64,000 nt of DNA from JAFEDN01 sp963712715 (GCA_963712715.1 CAVQJI010000015.1:11571-75570), one strand, 5' to 3'. Shown: positions 46,844 through 56,854, counted from the stretch's first letter. Numbers and translations are program-made. Notes: a model not told the origin generated them from the letters alone.

Positions 46844-47770
46844 CTAGACTTTCTCACTTTGCAATTCAGCGATGATTTCCTGAATGACGCTCATTTCAAC
46901 ACCGGTAGTCTTCGCCACAAAAACAGGGGGTAATCCTTCGTGGAGTAAATTTCTCGCTATTACTCTGCTTTTGCTTTGTTCTCCTAGTTGTACTCCTTGT
47001 TGGATTCCTTCTTGTCTCTGTAATTGTGCAAGTGTCATGGTTTTGGCTCCTGTCTCTTTCGGCAACTCTCTGGCGATTAATTCCTGAAACTGGTTTTCAT
47101 CGCTATCGCCTCTTTCGTACATATAATACAATAAACTAATCACATAATCATCCCCGGCATGCTGGTTCATCAGCGCTTTCAGTAGGTCCATAAAGCTTCT
47201 CAATGCCGGTAAAATATCACGATCAAATATATGCTTCATGGCTAAACCCATTACTCCTGCCCATAATGAGCGGCGCAGTTCCTCATCAGAGATTTGATTG
47301 AGCTCAATCAATTGAAAGGGTTGCAATGCATAACGGGCAATCAACTCCGGCGGGGCCTGGATCAAGGCTTTGATATCACGCGGGTAACGCCAGCGCGCTT
47401 TGCCATTATAGTAGACCAGAGTGTAAACCAGGGGTACAGTTTTGTATCGCACCCAATGGCGGTGCATGACGGCAACCTGATAGCGTAGCACCCGCAGTGA
47501 CATATTTTTTCTGGGAACAGATTGATGTTCCACCAGAGCAGCAATATAGGCCCATTGGGTATAATTCTTCAGCGGAACAGAATAGAGCATATCGGTGGTT
47601 TGGCCTTTCAGATGGGGGGTATGGAATTTATCTTTACAGAGTTCGATACCCTCGAGTGCTATCGCCTGCAATAAATCCGGTGGCAAATGTTGCTGGAAAA
47701 ATTCCCTGGCGACCCGCAGATCAGACATAGAACTGGTAAAAAAATTGTCATGCGTGATGGCTGAATACAG
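46844..47770 (-). CDS. Rpn-family recombination-promoting nuclease/putative transposase
   Basis: This is a PD-(D/E)XK nuclease of the Rpn (YhgA-like) family, about 308 residues. The catalytic pattern is visible: THDNFF, LCKDKFHTP, TTDMLYSVPL (Asp) and AALVEHQS (E-x-Q). The middle PLVYTLVYYNGKARW and the Gln/Gly-rich C-terminal RQEGIQQGVQLGEQ are typical. The first ATG (47728) would leave out the conserved THDNFF block. The frame continues upstream to a CTG at 47770 spaced 8 bp from a perfect AGGAGG, which I take as the start. Family members promote RecA-independent recombination and are expanded in host-associated bacteria. Confidence 0.85.
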   Translation of the reverse strand: MYSAITHDNFFTSSMSDLRVAREFFQQHLPPDLLQAIALEGIELCKDKFHTPHLKGQTTDMLYSVPLKNYTQWAYIAALVEHQSVPRKNMSLRVLRYQVAVMHRHWVRYKTVPLVYTLVYYNGKARWRYPRDIKALIQAPPELIARYALQPFQLIELNQISDEELRRSLWAGVMGLAMKHIFDRDILPALRSFMDLLKALMNQHAGDDYVISLLYYMYERGDSDENQFQELIARELPKETGAKTMTLAQLQRQEGIQQGVQLGEQSKSRVIARNLLHEGLPPVFVAKTTGVEMSVIQEIIAELQSEKV

Positions 47771-48036
47771 ATGAATTTCCTCCTGAAAAACTGATTATTA
47801 ATATGGATGAATTATCCATAAATAATCTGCTTTATCAACCCCGGGAAAAGATGCCCTCAAACCTAAATTCGGCGGTCGCCTCCTACTGCGAAGACCTGGT
47901 GCACTGAATCTTGAGACTTTTTTGTGGATTTTTTCCTTCATCATTTCGGAGCATGACTATGAAAAAAGTCTTTGACACACGACACACCCCAAAGAGACAG
48001 TGACATTAACAGGCCCGGTTCAATTACCTATATTCA
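47771..48036. other. Gap between Rpn and the frameshifted orphan gene
   Basis: This 266-bp stretch contains two short frames (34 codons at 47801; 15 codons at 47958) without family resemblance. I see no RNA gene, repeat or clear promoter. Confidence 0.4.
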
Positions 48037-48790
48037 TCAAAGGTTGTGAAGCATAAGGCTGATGTTTCCCGTGGATGACTTTTGCAATAGGATTTTAATA
48101 CTTTGTATTAAATTGCCCATTTTTTCTTGCGTTTCATCGATAGCATTAATTAATTTCCTCGTTGGAGAAAATAAATTGCTTAATGAAAAAGAGGAATTTG
48201 AAGCTAGTGATTTTTTTAGAATAAATAGTTCATCCCGCGCTTGGAACAAAAAAAACATGGAATTCTCTAAAGCCATTTCTTCACTTTCTATTTGCCTGGA
48301 TTGGTTTACAATAATTTTACGAAACGTTGCAACAAAATGAAATACATTATCTACATGTTTATTCTTACCATAGGTAAAAACTTCCAACGCTTCCGCTAAA
48401 GGAATAATCACATCGTTAAGTTTGGTTTTGGCTGGATTGACAGTCTTTTCGTTCTTTCTTTCCTTAAATAGGATGCTGGTATCGGCTAATTTATTTAATT
48501 TAATCTCATATCCATAATTGCGAAATGGTTCAATTGATTGAATATCTTTTGAAGCGATATGGTAATATCGATTAATAAAAAAATTGATAACAACAGCAGT
48601 ATCTTGAGAGCATATTTCAGGGTCAGAATTAGCGACAATCCAGGTAAAAAGTTTATCGATATAAAGAGGCGATAAATGAATACTGATTGAGGTTTATGTG
48701 AACTGTGGGAAATTCAAGTACATTGCTCATTATTGTCGTAACCATTATTTTTTCTTCTTGATTTAATACTTGTGTGACAGTTTTAGACAT
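48037..48790 (-). pseudogene. Uncharacterised helical protein, one frameshift
   Basis: Only its last 124 codons form a frame with a start codon, but the coding text continues further upstream. From ATG 48790 the frame reads MSKTVTQVLNQEEKIMVTTI and VHINLNQ. After an indel near 48680 it reads LSPLYIDKLFTWIVANSD, CSQDTAVVINFFINRYYHI, KERKNEKTVNPAK and LAEALEVFTYGKNKHVDNVF, down to the stop at 48037. Joined, it is about 250 residues, mostly helical, without membrane segments. I do not recognise it. Confidence 0.55.
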
Positions 48791-48904
48791 TTTATTGGTT
48801 CTCGCTATTTAAAATTATTATTAATGCATTATATTGCAATACTGTTCCATTGACAAGTCTTTCAAACTCGACTAGCCATTTTTAGGATAAAGCCTAAAAA
48901 CAGC

Positions 48905-48988
48905 GTCATTGCGAGCGCTAGCGAAGCAATCCAATACAGTTTTGGTAGGAATATTGTACTGGATTGCTTCGCTAGCGCTCGCAATGAC
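48905..48988. repeat. Dispersed 86-bp palindrome, copy 5
   Basis: The arms GTCATTGCGAGCGCTAGCGA and the complement ending GCTCGCAATGAC are present. This copy uses the GCTAGC variant in both arms. It lies between the frameshifted orphan gene and queH. Confidence 0.85.
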
Positions 48989-49031
48989 AGTACTTTGTTC
49001 AATAGTGACAAAATGGGGCTAAAGTCGAGTA

Positions 49032-49679
49032 TTATTCGTTTTGAGTATAAAATTGCTGGCCGATCTGGATGCGTTTCCGGCCGTTTTTAAGGCGCCAGCG
49101 ATTGGTATCGCGAAGTGAATACACACAACCGCAATATTCCTGCTGATAAAATTGCTCGCGTTTGGAAATTTCGATCATCCGCTGTGATCCGCCTTCCTTG
49201 CGCCAGTTATAAGTCCAGTACACTATGTCCGGATAAGGCGCCGCGGCTCGAATTCCGCAATCATTAATTTGGTCCATGTTTTTCCAGCGGGAAATGCCCA
49301 GTGAGCTGCTGATGATTTTAAAACCGTGCTCATACGCATATAACGCGGTACGTTGAAATCGCATGTCGAAACACATGGTGCAGCGTACGCCGCGTTCGGG
49401 TTCATTCTCCATACCACGCGCCCGCCGGAACCATTCATCAGGGTCATAATCGGCATCAATAAATGGCACGTTATGTTTTTCCGCGAAACGGATATTTTCA
49501 TTTTTGCGAAGTAAATATTCTTCCACGGGATGAATATTCGGATTGTAAAAGAAAATGGTATAGTCAATTTTTGCCGCCAGCAACCGTTCCATGACTTCTC
49601 CCGAGCACGGCGCGCAACAGGAATGCAATAACAATTTTTCTCCCGGAATCGGCAATTCTAACGTTGAAAGTTGTGTCAT
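49032..49679 (-). CDS. queH: Epoxyqueuosine reductase QueH
   Basis: This is a 215-residue enzyme that reduces epoxyqueuosine in tRNA to queuosine, the non-homologous alternative to QueG. The diagnostic Cys pairs are present: HSCCAPCSGEVMERL near the start, RCTMCFDMRFQRTA in the middle and EYCGCVYS near the end, which bind the [4Fe-4S] cluster and iron. GISRWKNMDQIN and FYNPNIHPVEEY are family stretches. The length is normal. Confidence 0.93.
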   Translation of the reverse strand: MTQLSTLELPIPGEKLLLHSCCAPCSGEVMERLLAAKIDYTIFFYNPNIHPVEEYLLRKNENIRFAEKHNVPFIDADYDPDEWFRRARGMENEPERGVRCTMCFDMRFQRTALYAYEHGFKIISSSLGISRWKNMDQINDCGIRAAAPYPDIVYWTYNWRKEGGSQRMIEISKREQFYQQEYCGCVYSLRDTNRWRLKNGRKRIQIGQQFYTQNE

Positions 49680-49725
49680 ATCCTCATTACAACCTTAGTT
49701 TTATGATTTATAAATAGGGTTATTC

Positions 49726-49852
49726 CGAATGAATTTTAGGTTCAACCCGTCATTGCGAGCGTCAGCGAAGCAATCCAGCACGTAGTTCGGAGAACGTTCT
49801 GTACTGGATTGCTTCGCTGGCGCTCGCAATGACGAAATCGAAAATTCATTCG
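49726..49852. repeat. Dispersed palindrome, copy 6, with outer inverted repeat
   Basis: The core 49748-49834 has the standard arms. Here an outer inverted repeat, CGAATGAATTTT (49726-49737) with AAAATTCATTCG (49841-49852), extends the element to 127 bp. The asymmetric flank TTTTAGGTTCAACC before the core is shared with copies 4 (inverted) and 7. Confidence 0.8.
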
Positions 49853-49949
49853 CGATGATTATATTCTGTCTGGAATCATAGTACTTTTCGGGAAACTGTG
49901 CAATTAAATAACTCTTTTATTGTCATTCAGTATGGGATAGACTTTCTGG

Positions 49950-51197
49950 ATGATGTCTATGTTACGCTCCTTGTTAAGCCTTCGGATGCTGGTCATTTTG
50001 GTACTGGGATTTTCCTCGGGTCTCCCTCTTTTATTGATTGGATCCACATTAAAAGCCTGGTTGCACGATGACGGTATTAATTTAACCACGATTGGTCTGT
50101 TTGCATTTGTCGGTTTACCCTATACCCTGAAGTTTATTTGGGCGCCGGCGATGGACCGCTTTGTACCCCCGTTTTTAGACCGTCGTTGTGGCTGGATGAT
50201 AATATGGCAAATTTGCCTGTTATTCAGCATCGCCCTGATGGGGTGGATGCATCCCTCCACCCATACATGGCTCCTGGCAGGACTGTGTGTGTTGATCGCT
50301 TTTTTTAGCGCGAGTCAGGATACCGTTATCAATGCCTATACCCGCGAAATACTTAGCGATGCGGAGCTGGGATTTGGTTTTTCATTGGGAATCGCCGGTT
50401 ACCGCGTCGGCATGCTGGTGGCCAGCGCGGGGGCGTTGCCACTCGCGGATATTTTAGGCTGGCGTCTCACTTATATAATTATGGCGGCGGGTATGGTAGT
50501 CGGAATCATCGCTGCCCTGGTGGCGCCATCCGTCAAGAATTTTTCACCGCCACTGACATTGCGTGATGCGGTTATCGAACCTTTCCGGCAATTTTTTAGC
50601 CGCGGCGGCGCCTGGACAATTCTGTTGTTCATTTTACTCTATAAAGTTGGGGATCAGATGGCGACCGACATCGTCAATCCTTTTTATTTAGAGCTGGGTT
50701 TTACCAAAACCGAGATTGGACTGGTGGCAAAAATATTTGGATTTAGCGCCATGATCGGCGGCGGGTTGTTGGGCGGTTTACTACTTTTCAAAACTGGAAT
50801 CTACAGATCCTTATGGATTTTTGGTATCTTCCAGGCAATTTCCACCCTGGCTTTCGCTGTGTTGGCGCACGCTGGTTTTAATCTGGGGTTACTGGCGGGT
50901 GTGGTCACTTTGGAAAATTTAGCCAGCGGTATGGCCGGAGCCTCATACGCCGCATACATCGCAAGTCTGTGTGACAAACGTTATACCGCAACCCAGTATG
51001 CATTATTTTCCAGTTTAATAGGTATTTCCCGCGTCTTCCTGGTCGCCGGGACTGGCTACATGGCCAAACATCTCGGTTGGGGCACTTTTTTTATAGTTTG
51101 CGCCCTGCTGGCCATTCCGGGATTAGCCTTATTGCTGCGTTTGCGGCAAAAACAATGGATTTCACCTGGAGAGGAAGCTATTCCAGAGTGCGAGTAA
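49950..51197 (+). CDS. ampG: AmpG-family muropeptide permease (MFS)
   Basis: This is a 415-residue major facilitator with about 12 membrane segments that imports anhydro-muropeptides for cell wall recycling. Family-like stretches are VLGFSSGLPLLLIGSTLKAW at the N-terminus, FVGLPYTLKFIWAPAMDRF, FFSASQDTVINAYTREIL, LYKVGDQMATDIVNPFYLEL, GFTKTEIG and ASYAAYIASLCDKRYTATQY. The length is shorter than E. coli AmpG, which has two additional C-terminal helices. It runs convergently into the lipoprotein gene with a 20-bp overlap. Confidence 0.9.
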   Translation: MMSMLRSLLSLRMLVILVLGFSSGLPLLLIGSTLKAWLHDDGINLTTIGLFAFVGLPYTLKFIWAPAMDRFVPPFLDRRCGWMIIWQICLLFSIALMGWMHPSTHTWLLAGLCVLIAFFSASQDTVINAYTREILSDAELGFGFSLGIAGYRVGMLVASAGALPLADILGWRLTYIIMAAGMVVGIIAALVAPSVKNFSPPLTLRDAVIEPFRQFFSRGGAWTILLFILLYKVGDQMATDIVNPFYLELGFTKTEIGLVAKIFGFSAMIGGGLLGGLLLFKTGIYRSLWIFGIFQAISTLAFAVLAHAGFNLGLLAGVVTLENLASGMAGASYAAYIASLCDKRYTATQYALFSSLIGISRVFLVAGTGYMAKHLGWGTFFIVCALLAIPGLALLLRLRQKQWISPGEEAIPECE

Positions 51198-51942
51198 GGT
51201 CTTTAGCCACTGAGCTCTCCAATTTATGCGCGAGTATAGAGCGAAGTTCATTAAAATCCTGTGTCCGATATTGGGAAATGGGTTTACAAAGGCTGGTATC
51301 CTGCAAATGCCCATTAGCGCTTCCGGTGATCCAGGTCAGAATTTTCAGAGTATGGGCGTTGATGACATAGATTTTATAAAGATAAAGATGCGGCTCTATG
51401 CTGGCGTGACGATACAAATCCCGTTTAGAAATCTCGCATTTAACATCAAACGCCAGCGGTTGACTACCGCTTTGAGTGAGTAAAATAATCGTGTCCACAT
51501 TCCGGTGATTCACTACCTGGGATAAGAACTGCTGAGCTTCCTCTGACAGCCGGCTTTCGAATTGGCCGTGCGACCATGTAATATCTGTAGTATTCAACAC
51601 GTTAGAATTGTTGATGACGGCGGATTCAAGGTGACCATAACCATTATCGCGGAGCGTAGCCGCCATGGTTTTACTTAATAAAATGTTAACAGCCTCTGCC
51701 GGAAGCGAGGTTTTACCGAGTTCGTTATAGATAAAAATGTTTTCACCGATGATATCGATACGAATGTCACGTAAAACAGATAATACGAGAATATGTTGAT
51801 CCTGAGAAAGCGGATTCGTCAATTTTGGACCAAGGGTACCCGCTGTAGACAGTACCGTAGCGGTGGTTTTAGGCGCCGCGCATCCACTTAAGAAGCAGAC
51901 AACCAGCGTACTTAATAATAATGCTAAACATCTCAAAAACAT
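51178..51942 (-). CDS. Uncharacterised lipoprotein
   Basis: This is a 254-residue protein with a type II signal peptide: hydrophobic residues 5-19 and the lipobox LSGC, with Cys21 as the predicted lipid site. The mature part has a beta-rich pattern (HILVLSVLRDIRIDIIGENI; VDTIILLTQSGSQPLAFDVK) and AHTLKILTWITGSANGHL, which resemble outer-membrane-associated assembly lipoproteins, but I cannot name a family. It diverges from rlmE (28 bp between the start codons) and overlaps the ampG end. Confidence 0.7.
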   Translation of the reverse strand: MFLRCLALLLSTLVVCFLSGCAAPKTTATVLSTAGTLGPKLTNPLSQDQHILVLSVLRDIRIDIIGENIFIYNELGKTSLPAEAVNILLSKTMAATLRDNGYGHLESAVINNSNVLNTTDITWSHGQFESRLSEEAQQFLSQVVNHRNVDTIILLTQSGSQPLAFDVKCEISKRDLYRHASIEPHLYLYKIYVINAHTLKILTWITGSANGHLQDTSLCKPISQYRTQDFNELRSILAHKLESSVAKDLTRTLE

Positions 51943-51970
51943 TACTGCATTATGCTATAATAAATTCATT

Positions 51971-52576
51971 ATGTCGAATCTCTGGATGCAAGAACATTTA
52001 TCAGACTATTACGTAAAACAGGCTAAACGGGATGGTTATCCCTCCCGTTCTGCTTATAAACTTTTAGAGCTGCAGGAAAGGGACAAATTAATCATTCCGG
52101 GTATGCGTATCGTTGACCTTGGCGCCGCGCCAGGGGGCTGGTCATTGGTAGCGATGGAATCTTTGTGCGGAAAAGGTCAGCTGGTGGCGCTGGATTGCTT
52201 ACCCATGACTCCGCCGGCTGGGGTGCATTTTATTCAGGGCGATTTTACGGAAGCGTCGGTTCTGGCCGAATTAATGGCGCATCTGGACAACTGTCCAGTG
52301 GATCTGGTGTTATCCGATATGGCGCCCAATATCAGCGGATTAAAAAGTGTCGACCAGCCAAAAAGTATGTATTTGGCCGAGCTGGCCGCTGAATTTGCGC
52401 AACAGGTATTACGGGGCGGGGGAAAGCTGCTGCTTAAGCTGTTTCAGGGAGGCGGAGTCGATGAGTTTATCGCCGGGCTGCGAAAACAATATTATCAGGT
52501 CAAGATTCGCAAACCCAAGGCGTCACGTTCCCGTTCACCGGAAATCTATGTACTAGCCCAGGGTTTTCGGGGATAA
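51971..52576 (+). CDS. rlmE: 23S rRNA 2'-O-ribose methyltransferase RlmE (FtsJ)
   Basis: This is a 201-residue methyltransferase acting on U2552 of 23S rRNA. ATG 51971 (MSNLWMQEHLSDYYVKQAKR) gives the family start. Next come GYPSRSAYKLLELQERDKLI with the catalytic Lys, the SAM motif VDLGAAPGGWSLVA, the catalytic Asp in VLSDMAPNISG, and the Lys in LLLKLFQGGG. KASRSRSPEIYVLAQGF closes the protein. It is directly followed by ftsH as in E. coli. Confidence 0.95.
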   Translation: MSNLWMQEHLSDYYVKQAKRDGYPSRSAYKLLELQERDKLIIPGMRIVDLGAAPGGWSLVAMESLCGKGQLVALDCLPMTPPAGVHFIQGDFTEASVLAELMAHLDNCPVDLVLSDMAPNISGLKSVDQPKSMYLAELAAEFAQQVLRGGGKLLLKLFQGGGVDEFIAGLRKQYYQVKIRKPKASRSRSPEIYVLAQGFRG

Positions 52577-52611
52577 TAATTTAACACGAAATTTTATTTG
52601 AGGTTTTTAAC

Positions 52612-54541
52612 TTGAACAACATGCTCAAAAATTTGCTCTTATGGTTAGTCATCGCGATCGTGCTGATCACCGTTTTCAGTAATTTCAGCCCACAGCGGGG
52701 AGACGTTCAACAATATAGCTATTCCCAGTTCCTTTCAGCCGTCGATAAGGGCGAGGTCGATCGTGTGGATATTCAGGATCAAACGATTGAGGGTGTGACT
52801 AAAAATAATCAACGTTTTACCACTTATTTACCGATTCAGGATCCCTATTTGTTAGGCACGTTGATGAAACAGGGAGTTACCATTCGTGGCGTACCGCCTA
52901 AACAGCAAAGCCTGTTAATGCATTTCCTGCTCAGTTGGGGGCCGTTCCTGTTACTGATCGGTGTATGGATATTTTTTATGCGTCAGATGCAGGGTGGCGG
53001 CAGCAAAGGTGGCCCTCTCTCTTTCGGACGAAGTAAGGCGCGGTTATTGGGAGAGGACCAGGTTAAAATCACCTTTGACGATGTCGCCGGTGTTGAAGAG
53101 GCGAAAGATGAAGTTTCTGAATTGGTCGAATTTCTCCGGGACCCTGCCAAATTTCAAAAACTGGGCGGCAAAATGCCTTGCGGTGTGCTCCTGATAGGCG
53201 CGCCGGGAACCGGTAAAACCTTACTGGCCAAAGCCGTCGCCGGTGAAGCCAAGGTGCCTTTCTTCACCATTTCGGGTTCTGATTTCGTAGAAATGTTTGT
53301 CGGCGTTGGCGCTTCCCGCGTACGCGACATGTTCGAGCAGGCCAAAAAACGCGCGCCATGCATCATTTTTATTGACGAAATTGACGCCGTCGGCCGTCAT
53401 CGCGGCGCTGGTTTGGGCGGCGGACACGACGAGCGGGAACAAACGCTCAACCAGTTACTGGTGGAAATGGATGGTTTTGAAGGCAAAGAAGGCATTATCG
53501 TGATGGCGGCCACCAATCGCCCCGACGTGCTGGATCCCGCATTATTGCGGCCAGGCCGTTTCGACCGGCAGGTAGTCGTCCCATTACCCGATATTAAAGG
53601 CCGCGAAGCTATCCTGAAAGTGCACATGAAAAAACTGCCTCTGGATAAAGACGTGAAACCCGCTATTTTCGCTCGGGGCACTCCCGGTTTTTCCGGTGCG
53701 GATTTGGCGAATCTGGTCAATGAAGCGGCGTTATTCGCCGCACGCGCCAACCGCCGTCTTGGTGACTATTGCTGATTTCGAAAAAGCCAAGGACAAAATT
53801 ATGATGGGCGCTGAAAGGCGTTCCATGGTCATGAACGAGCAGGAAAAACGTTTAACGGCCTATCATGAAGCCGGGCATGCCATTGTGGGTCTTTCGGTTC
53901 CTGACCACGATCCCGTGTACAAAGTCAGTATTATCCCCCGTGGCCGTGCTTTGGGCGTCACCATGTTTTTACCGGAGGAAGACCGTTACAGCTACAGTAA
54001 GCGGCGGCTGGAAAGTCAAATGGCGGGTCTGTTTGGCGGACGAATCGCCGAAGAGCTTATATTCGGTTTTGAACACGTCACCACCGGCGCTTCCAACGAT
54101 ATCGAACGGGCCACCGAAATTGCCCGCAACATGGTCACCAAATGGGGATTATCCGAGAAGCTGGGCCCTCTCACATACGGTGAAGAGCAGGGCGAAGTTT
54201 TCCTGGGCCGCGCAATGACCCAGCGTAAAGAAGTTTCGGAAAGTATTAATAGTCAAATTGATAGCGAAATTCGCCACATTGTGGATAAAGCTTATCAGGT
54301 TGCGCAAGGAGTACTCGGGGTTCGAGTCGAGATTTTGCATTTGATGGCTGAGGCTTTGATCAAATATGAAACCATCGATGAAAAACAGATCCGGGAAATT
54401 ATGTCCGGCAAAACTCCGTCACCACCAGCGGACTGGACCAGTGACGACGCAGCCGCCGCGGCGAAAAGAACGGCTGCGCAAAAAGAGAGTATCGATAAAA
54501 CCGATAAAACCATGCCCGCGGACTTTCAGTCTAACGAGTAA
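52612..54541 (+). CDS. ftsH: ATP-dependent zinc metalloprotease FtsH, one frameshift
   Basis: This is a membrane-anchored AAA protease of about 642 residues. TTG 52612, spaced correctly from GAGG, is the likely start (ATG 52621 is second). Two membrane segments flank a small periplasmic domain. The AAA domain has GAPGTGKT (about 196-203), IIFIDEIDAVGRHRGAG, the pore loop FVEMFVGVGAS and the second region of homology ATNRPDVLDPALLRPGRFDR. One extra base near 53757 breaks the frame. Removing it joins FAARANRR to VTIADFEKAKDKIMMGAERR. The protease part has the zinc site HEAGH and the third ligand Asp. FtsH is normally essential, so this indel is most easily explained as a sequence error. Confidence 0.93.
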
Positions 54542-54630
54542 CGCAGGTTGAGCAATCGGCAATGCCTTTGCTTCGGATAAGAACAATAAAGCCACGGACG
54601 CTGTACTCAGCGGGAGTGGCTGGAGAAAAG

Positions 54631-55488
54631 ATGTCAACTTTTTCTCTGCGTTTAGCGGATGACCGTAAAATTTCTTTGTTGAAGCCGAGTGTGATGGGCG
54701 TCATTAATATGTCCCCGGATTCTTTTTATCGTCCCTATTCTGCTCATGACGAAATTTTCAAAATCGTTGAGGAGATGGTGAAATGTGGCGTGGATATTAT
54801 CGATGTCGGCGGCGAAGCCACCAATCTGACGGTTGATCTGGAAAATTCTCCCGGCGCGCAGGAACAAATGGATCGCGTCGCGCCGCTGATTGAATTCGTC
54901 GCGCAATTTCCGGTATTAATCTCCATCGACACCAGCCTGCCGGAGGTGATGCGGGAAGCGGTCGCTCGCGGTGCGGACATCATCAATGATCAACGCGGCC
55001 TGCAGGCGCCGGGAGCGCTGGCGATGGCGGTGGAATTAGGCGTTCCGGTAGCGCTGATGCATTTTTTCGCTGCTCCCCGCCGCCCAGGAAATGGATCTTT
55101 GCCAGAATTACTGGCGAGGATTAAGGCTGATTTATGGACCACGGTCACCCGTTGCCAAACCGCCGGCATGAGCGCTGAGCGCATCATCATCGACCCTGGT
55201 TTTGGCCAGGGTCACTACTGCAAAAATGCAGAGGAAAATTATTTTCTGTTGGCGCATTTATCGGAATTAGCGGCCTGGGGCTTTCCGGTTTTGACAGGCT
55301 GGTCGCGTAAATCGATGATTGGAGAAACGCTGGGCAACGTTCCCCCAGAGGAGCGTTTATATGGTAGTATAGCCGCTGCGGTGCTGGCAGCGATGCAGGG
55401 CGCCTCTATTATTCGCGTTCACGATGTGCCGGAGACTATCGACGCGATTAAAGTATTTCGCGCCATGCGCAATGAGAGGGTAGACTAA
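54631..55488 (+). CDS. folP: Dihydropteroate synthase
   Basis: This is a 285-residue folate enzyme that condenses p-aminobenzoate with the pterin pyrophosphate. ATG 54631 (MSTFSLRLADDRKISLLKPS) follows GGAGA; an upstream in-frame ATG at 54562 lacks a site. Visible motifs are MGVINMSPDSF, DIIDVGGEATN, ISIDTSLPEVMREAV, GADIINDQRG, IIIDPGFGQG (usual DPGIGFGK-like) and LTGWSRKSMIG. The first loop, PDSFYRPYSAHDE, lacks the usual SDGG of classical DHPS and the sequence has other departures, so it belongs to a divergent branch. It is in the conserved place between ftsH and glmM. Confidence 0.88.
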   Translation: MSTFSLRLADDRKISLLKPSVMGVINMSPDSFYRPYSAHDEIFKIVEEMVKCGVDIIDVGGEATNLTVDLENSPGAQEQMDRVAPLIEFVAQFPVLISIDTSLPEVMREAVARGADIINDQRGLQAPGALAMAVELGVPVALMHFFAAPRRPGNGSLPELLARIKADLWTTVTRCQTAGMSAERIIIDPGFGQGHYCKNAEENYFLLAHLSELAAWGFPVLTGWSRKSMIGETLGNVPPEERLYGSIAAAVLAAMQGASIIRVHDVPETIDAIKVFRAMRNERVD

Positions 55489-55492
55489 TTCA

Positions 55493-56839
55493 ATGACCAC
55501 CAAAAAATATTTTGGCACTGATGGCATTCGCGGCCAGGTGGGCAGCGAGCTGATCCATCCGGCGTTTATGCTCAAACTGGGCTGGGCGGCGGGAAGAGTT
55601 TTCAGCAGCCACAATTCAGTGGCGAAAGTTCTTATCGGCAAGGACACGCGAATTTCCGGTTACGTATTGGAATCTGCGTTGCAGGCCGGTCTGTCCGCCG
55701 CCGGAGCGCACGTGCAATTATTGGGGCCGATGCCCACACCGGCGGTTGCTTACCTGACCCAATCCTTGCGCGCTACCGCAGGTATTGTCATCAGCGCCTC
55801 GCACAACAGTTACCAGGACAATGGCGTCAAGTTTTTTGATCGCAACGGCATGAAACTGTCCGACGAATATGAATTTGAAATTGAAGAGCAATTATCCAAA
55901 CCTATGGAAATGATTGACACTCATCAATTGGGTAAATTGACCAGAATTCACGATGCGGCTGGCCGCTATATTACTTTTTGCAAAAGTATTTTCCCCACCG
56001 CGCTGACACTCAATGGATTGCGGATTGTCGTCGATTGCGCTCATGGCGCCGCTTACCACATTGGCCCGCTGGTTTTTGGTGAATTAGGCGCGGATGTGAT
56101 TACCCTTGGCGACAAACCCAATGGCATCAACATTAATCGTAGTTGTGGCGCAACCGATGTGCGGTCCCTGCAGCAGGCGGTTTTGCAACATCGCGCGGTG
56201 GTGGGCATTGCACTGGATGGCGATGGTGACCGATTAATTATGGTTGATCACGAAGGCGAACGAGTCGATGGCGATGAGTTGCTGGGAATTCTCGCCTGCC
56301 ACAACGGTGTTAAATACGAAGGTATCGTCGGCACCGTGATGAGTAATTTAGGTTTGGAACAGGCGATTCTGCACCGTGGTATGCAATTTATACGCACTGC
56401 GGTAGGGGATCGGTATGTTTTAGAAGGGCTGCAATGCCGAAAATGGTTATTGGGCGGAGAATCTTCGGGCCATATTGTGAATCTGGCGCACGCGACCACC
56501 GGCGACGGCGTTATCAGCGCGCTGCAAATATTAGCAATCATGCAGCGGAGTGATAAAAGCCTGGTGGACTTAAAGAAAGTGGTGGTGAAGCGGCCACAGG
56601 TCCTGATTAATGTGCCACTACAGAAAATCGGTGGCATCGATTTAAGCCCGGATTCTCAAATTATAAAAGCGGCGCAGCAGATAGAAAAAGAATTTGCAGG
56701 CGATGGCCGGGTATTATTGCGTGCATCAGGAACGGAGCCCGTGATTCGTATCATGGTGGAAGGTAATGACGCCGCTAGAGTTGAGCGAACGGCGCAATCT
56801 TTAGCGGAAATGGTAACGACTATAAGTCATCGCGTCTAA
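55493..56839 (+). CDS. glmM: Phosphoglucosamine mutase
   Basis: This is a 448-residue mutase converting glucosamine-6-phosphate to glucosamine-1-phosphate for cell wall precursors. It starts KYFGTDGIRGQVG. The active-site phosphoserine loop is GIVISASHNSYQDNGVKFF, the metal-binding loop is ALDGDGDRLIMVD, the sugar-binding loop is LLGGESSGHIV and the phosphate-binding loop is LLRASGTEPVIRIMVEG. The length is normal. It starts 4 bp after folP, in the conserved ftsH-folP-glmM order. Confidence 0.95.
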   Translation: MTTKKYFGTDGIRGQVGSELIHPAFMLKLGWAAGRVFSSHNSVAKVLIGKDTRISGYVLESALQAGLSAAGAHVQLLGPMPTPAVAYLTQSLRATAGIVISASHNSYQDNGVKFFDRNGMKLSDEYEFEIEEQLSKPMEMIDTHQLGKLTRIHDAAGRYITFCKSIFPTALTLNGLRIVVDCAHGAAYHIGPLVFGELGADVITLGDKPNGININRSCGATDVRSLQQAVLQHRAVVGIALDGDGDRLIMVDHEGERVDGDELLGILACHNGVKYEGIVGTVMSNLGLEQAILHRGMQFIRTAVGDRYVLEGLQCRKWLLGGESSGHIVNLAHATTGDGVISALQILAIMQRSDKSLVDLKKVVVKRPQVLINVPLQKIGGIDLSPDSQIIKAAQQIEKEFAGDGRVLLRASGTEPVIRIMVEGNDAARVERTAQSLAEMVTTISHRV

Positions 56840-56854
56840 GTTTTAGGTTCAATC

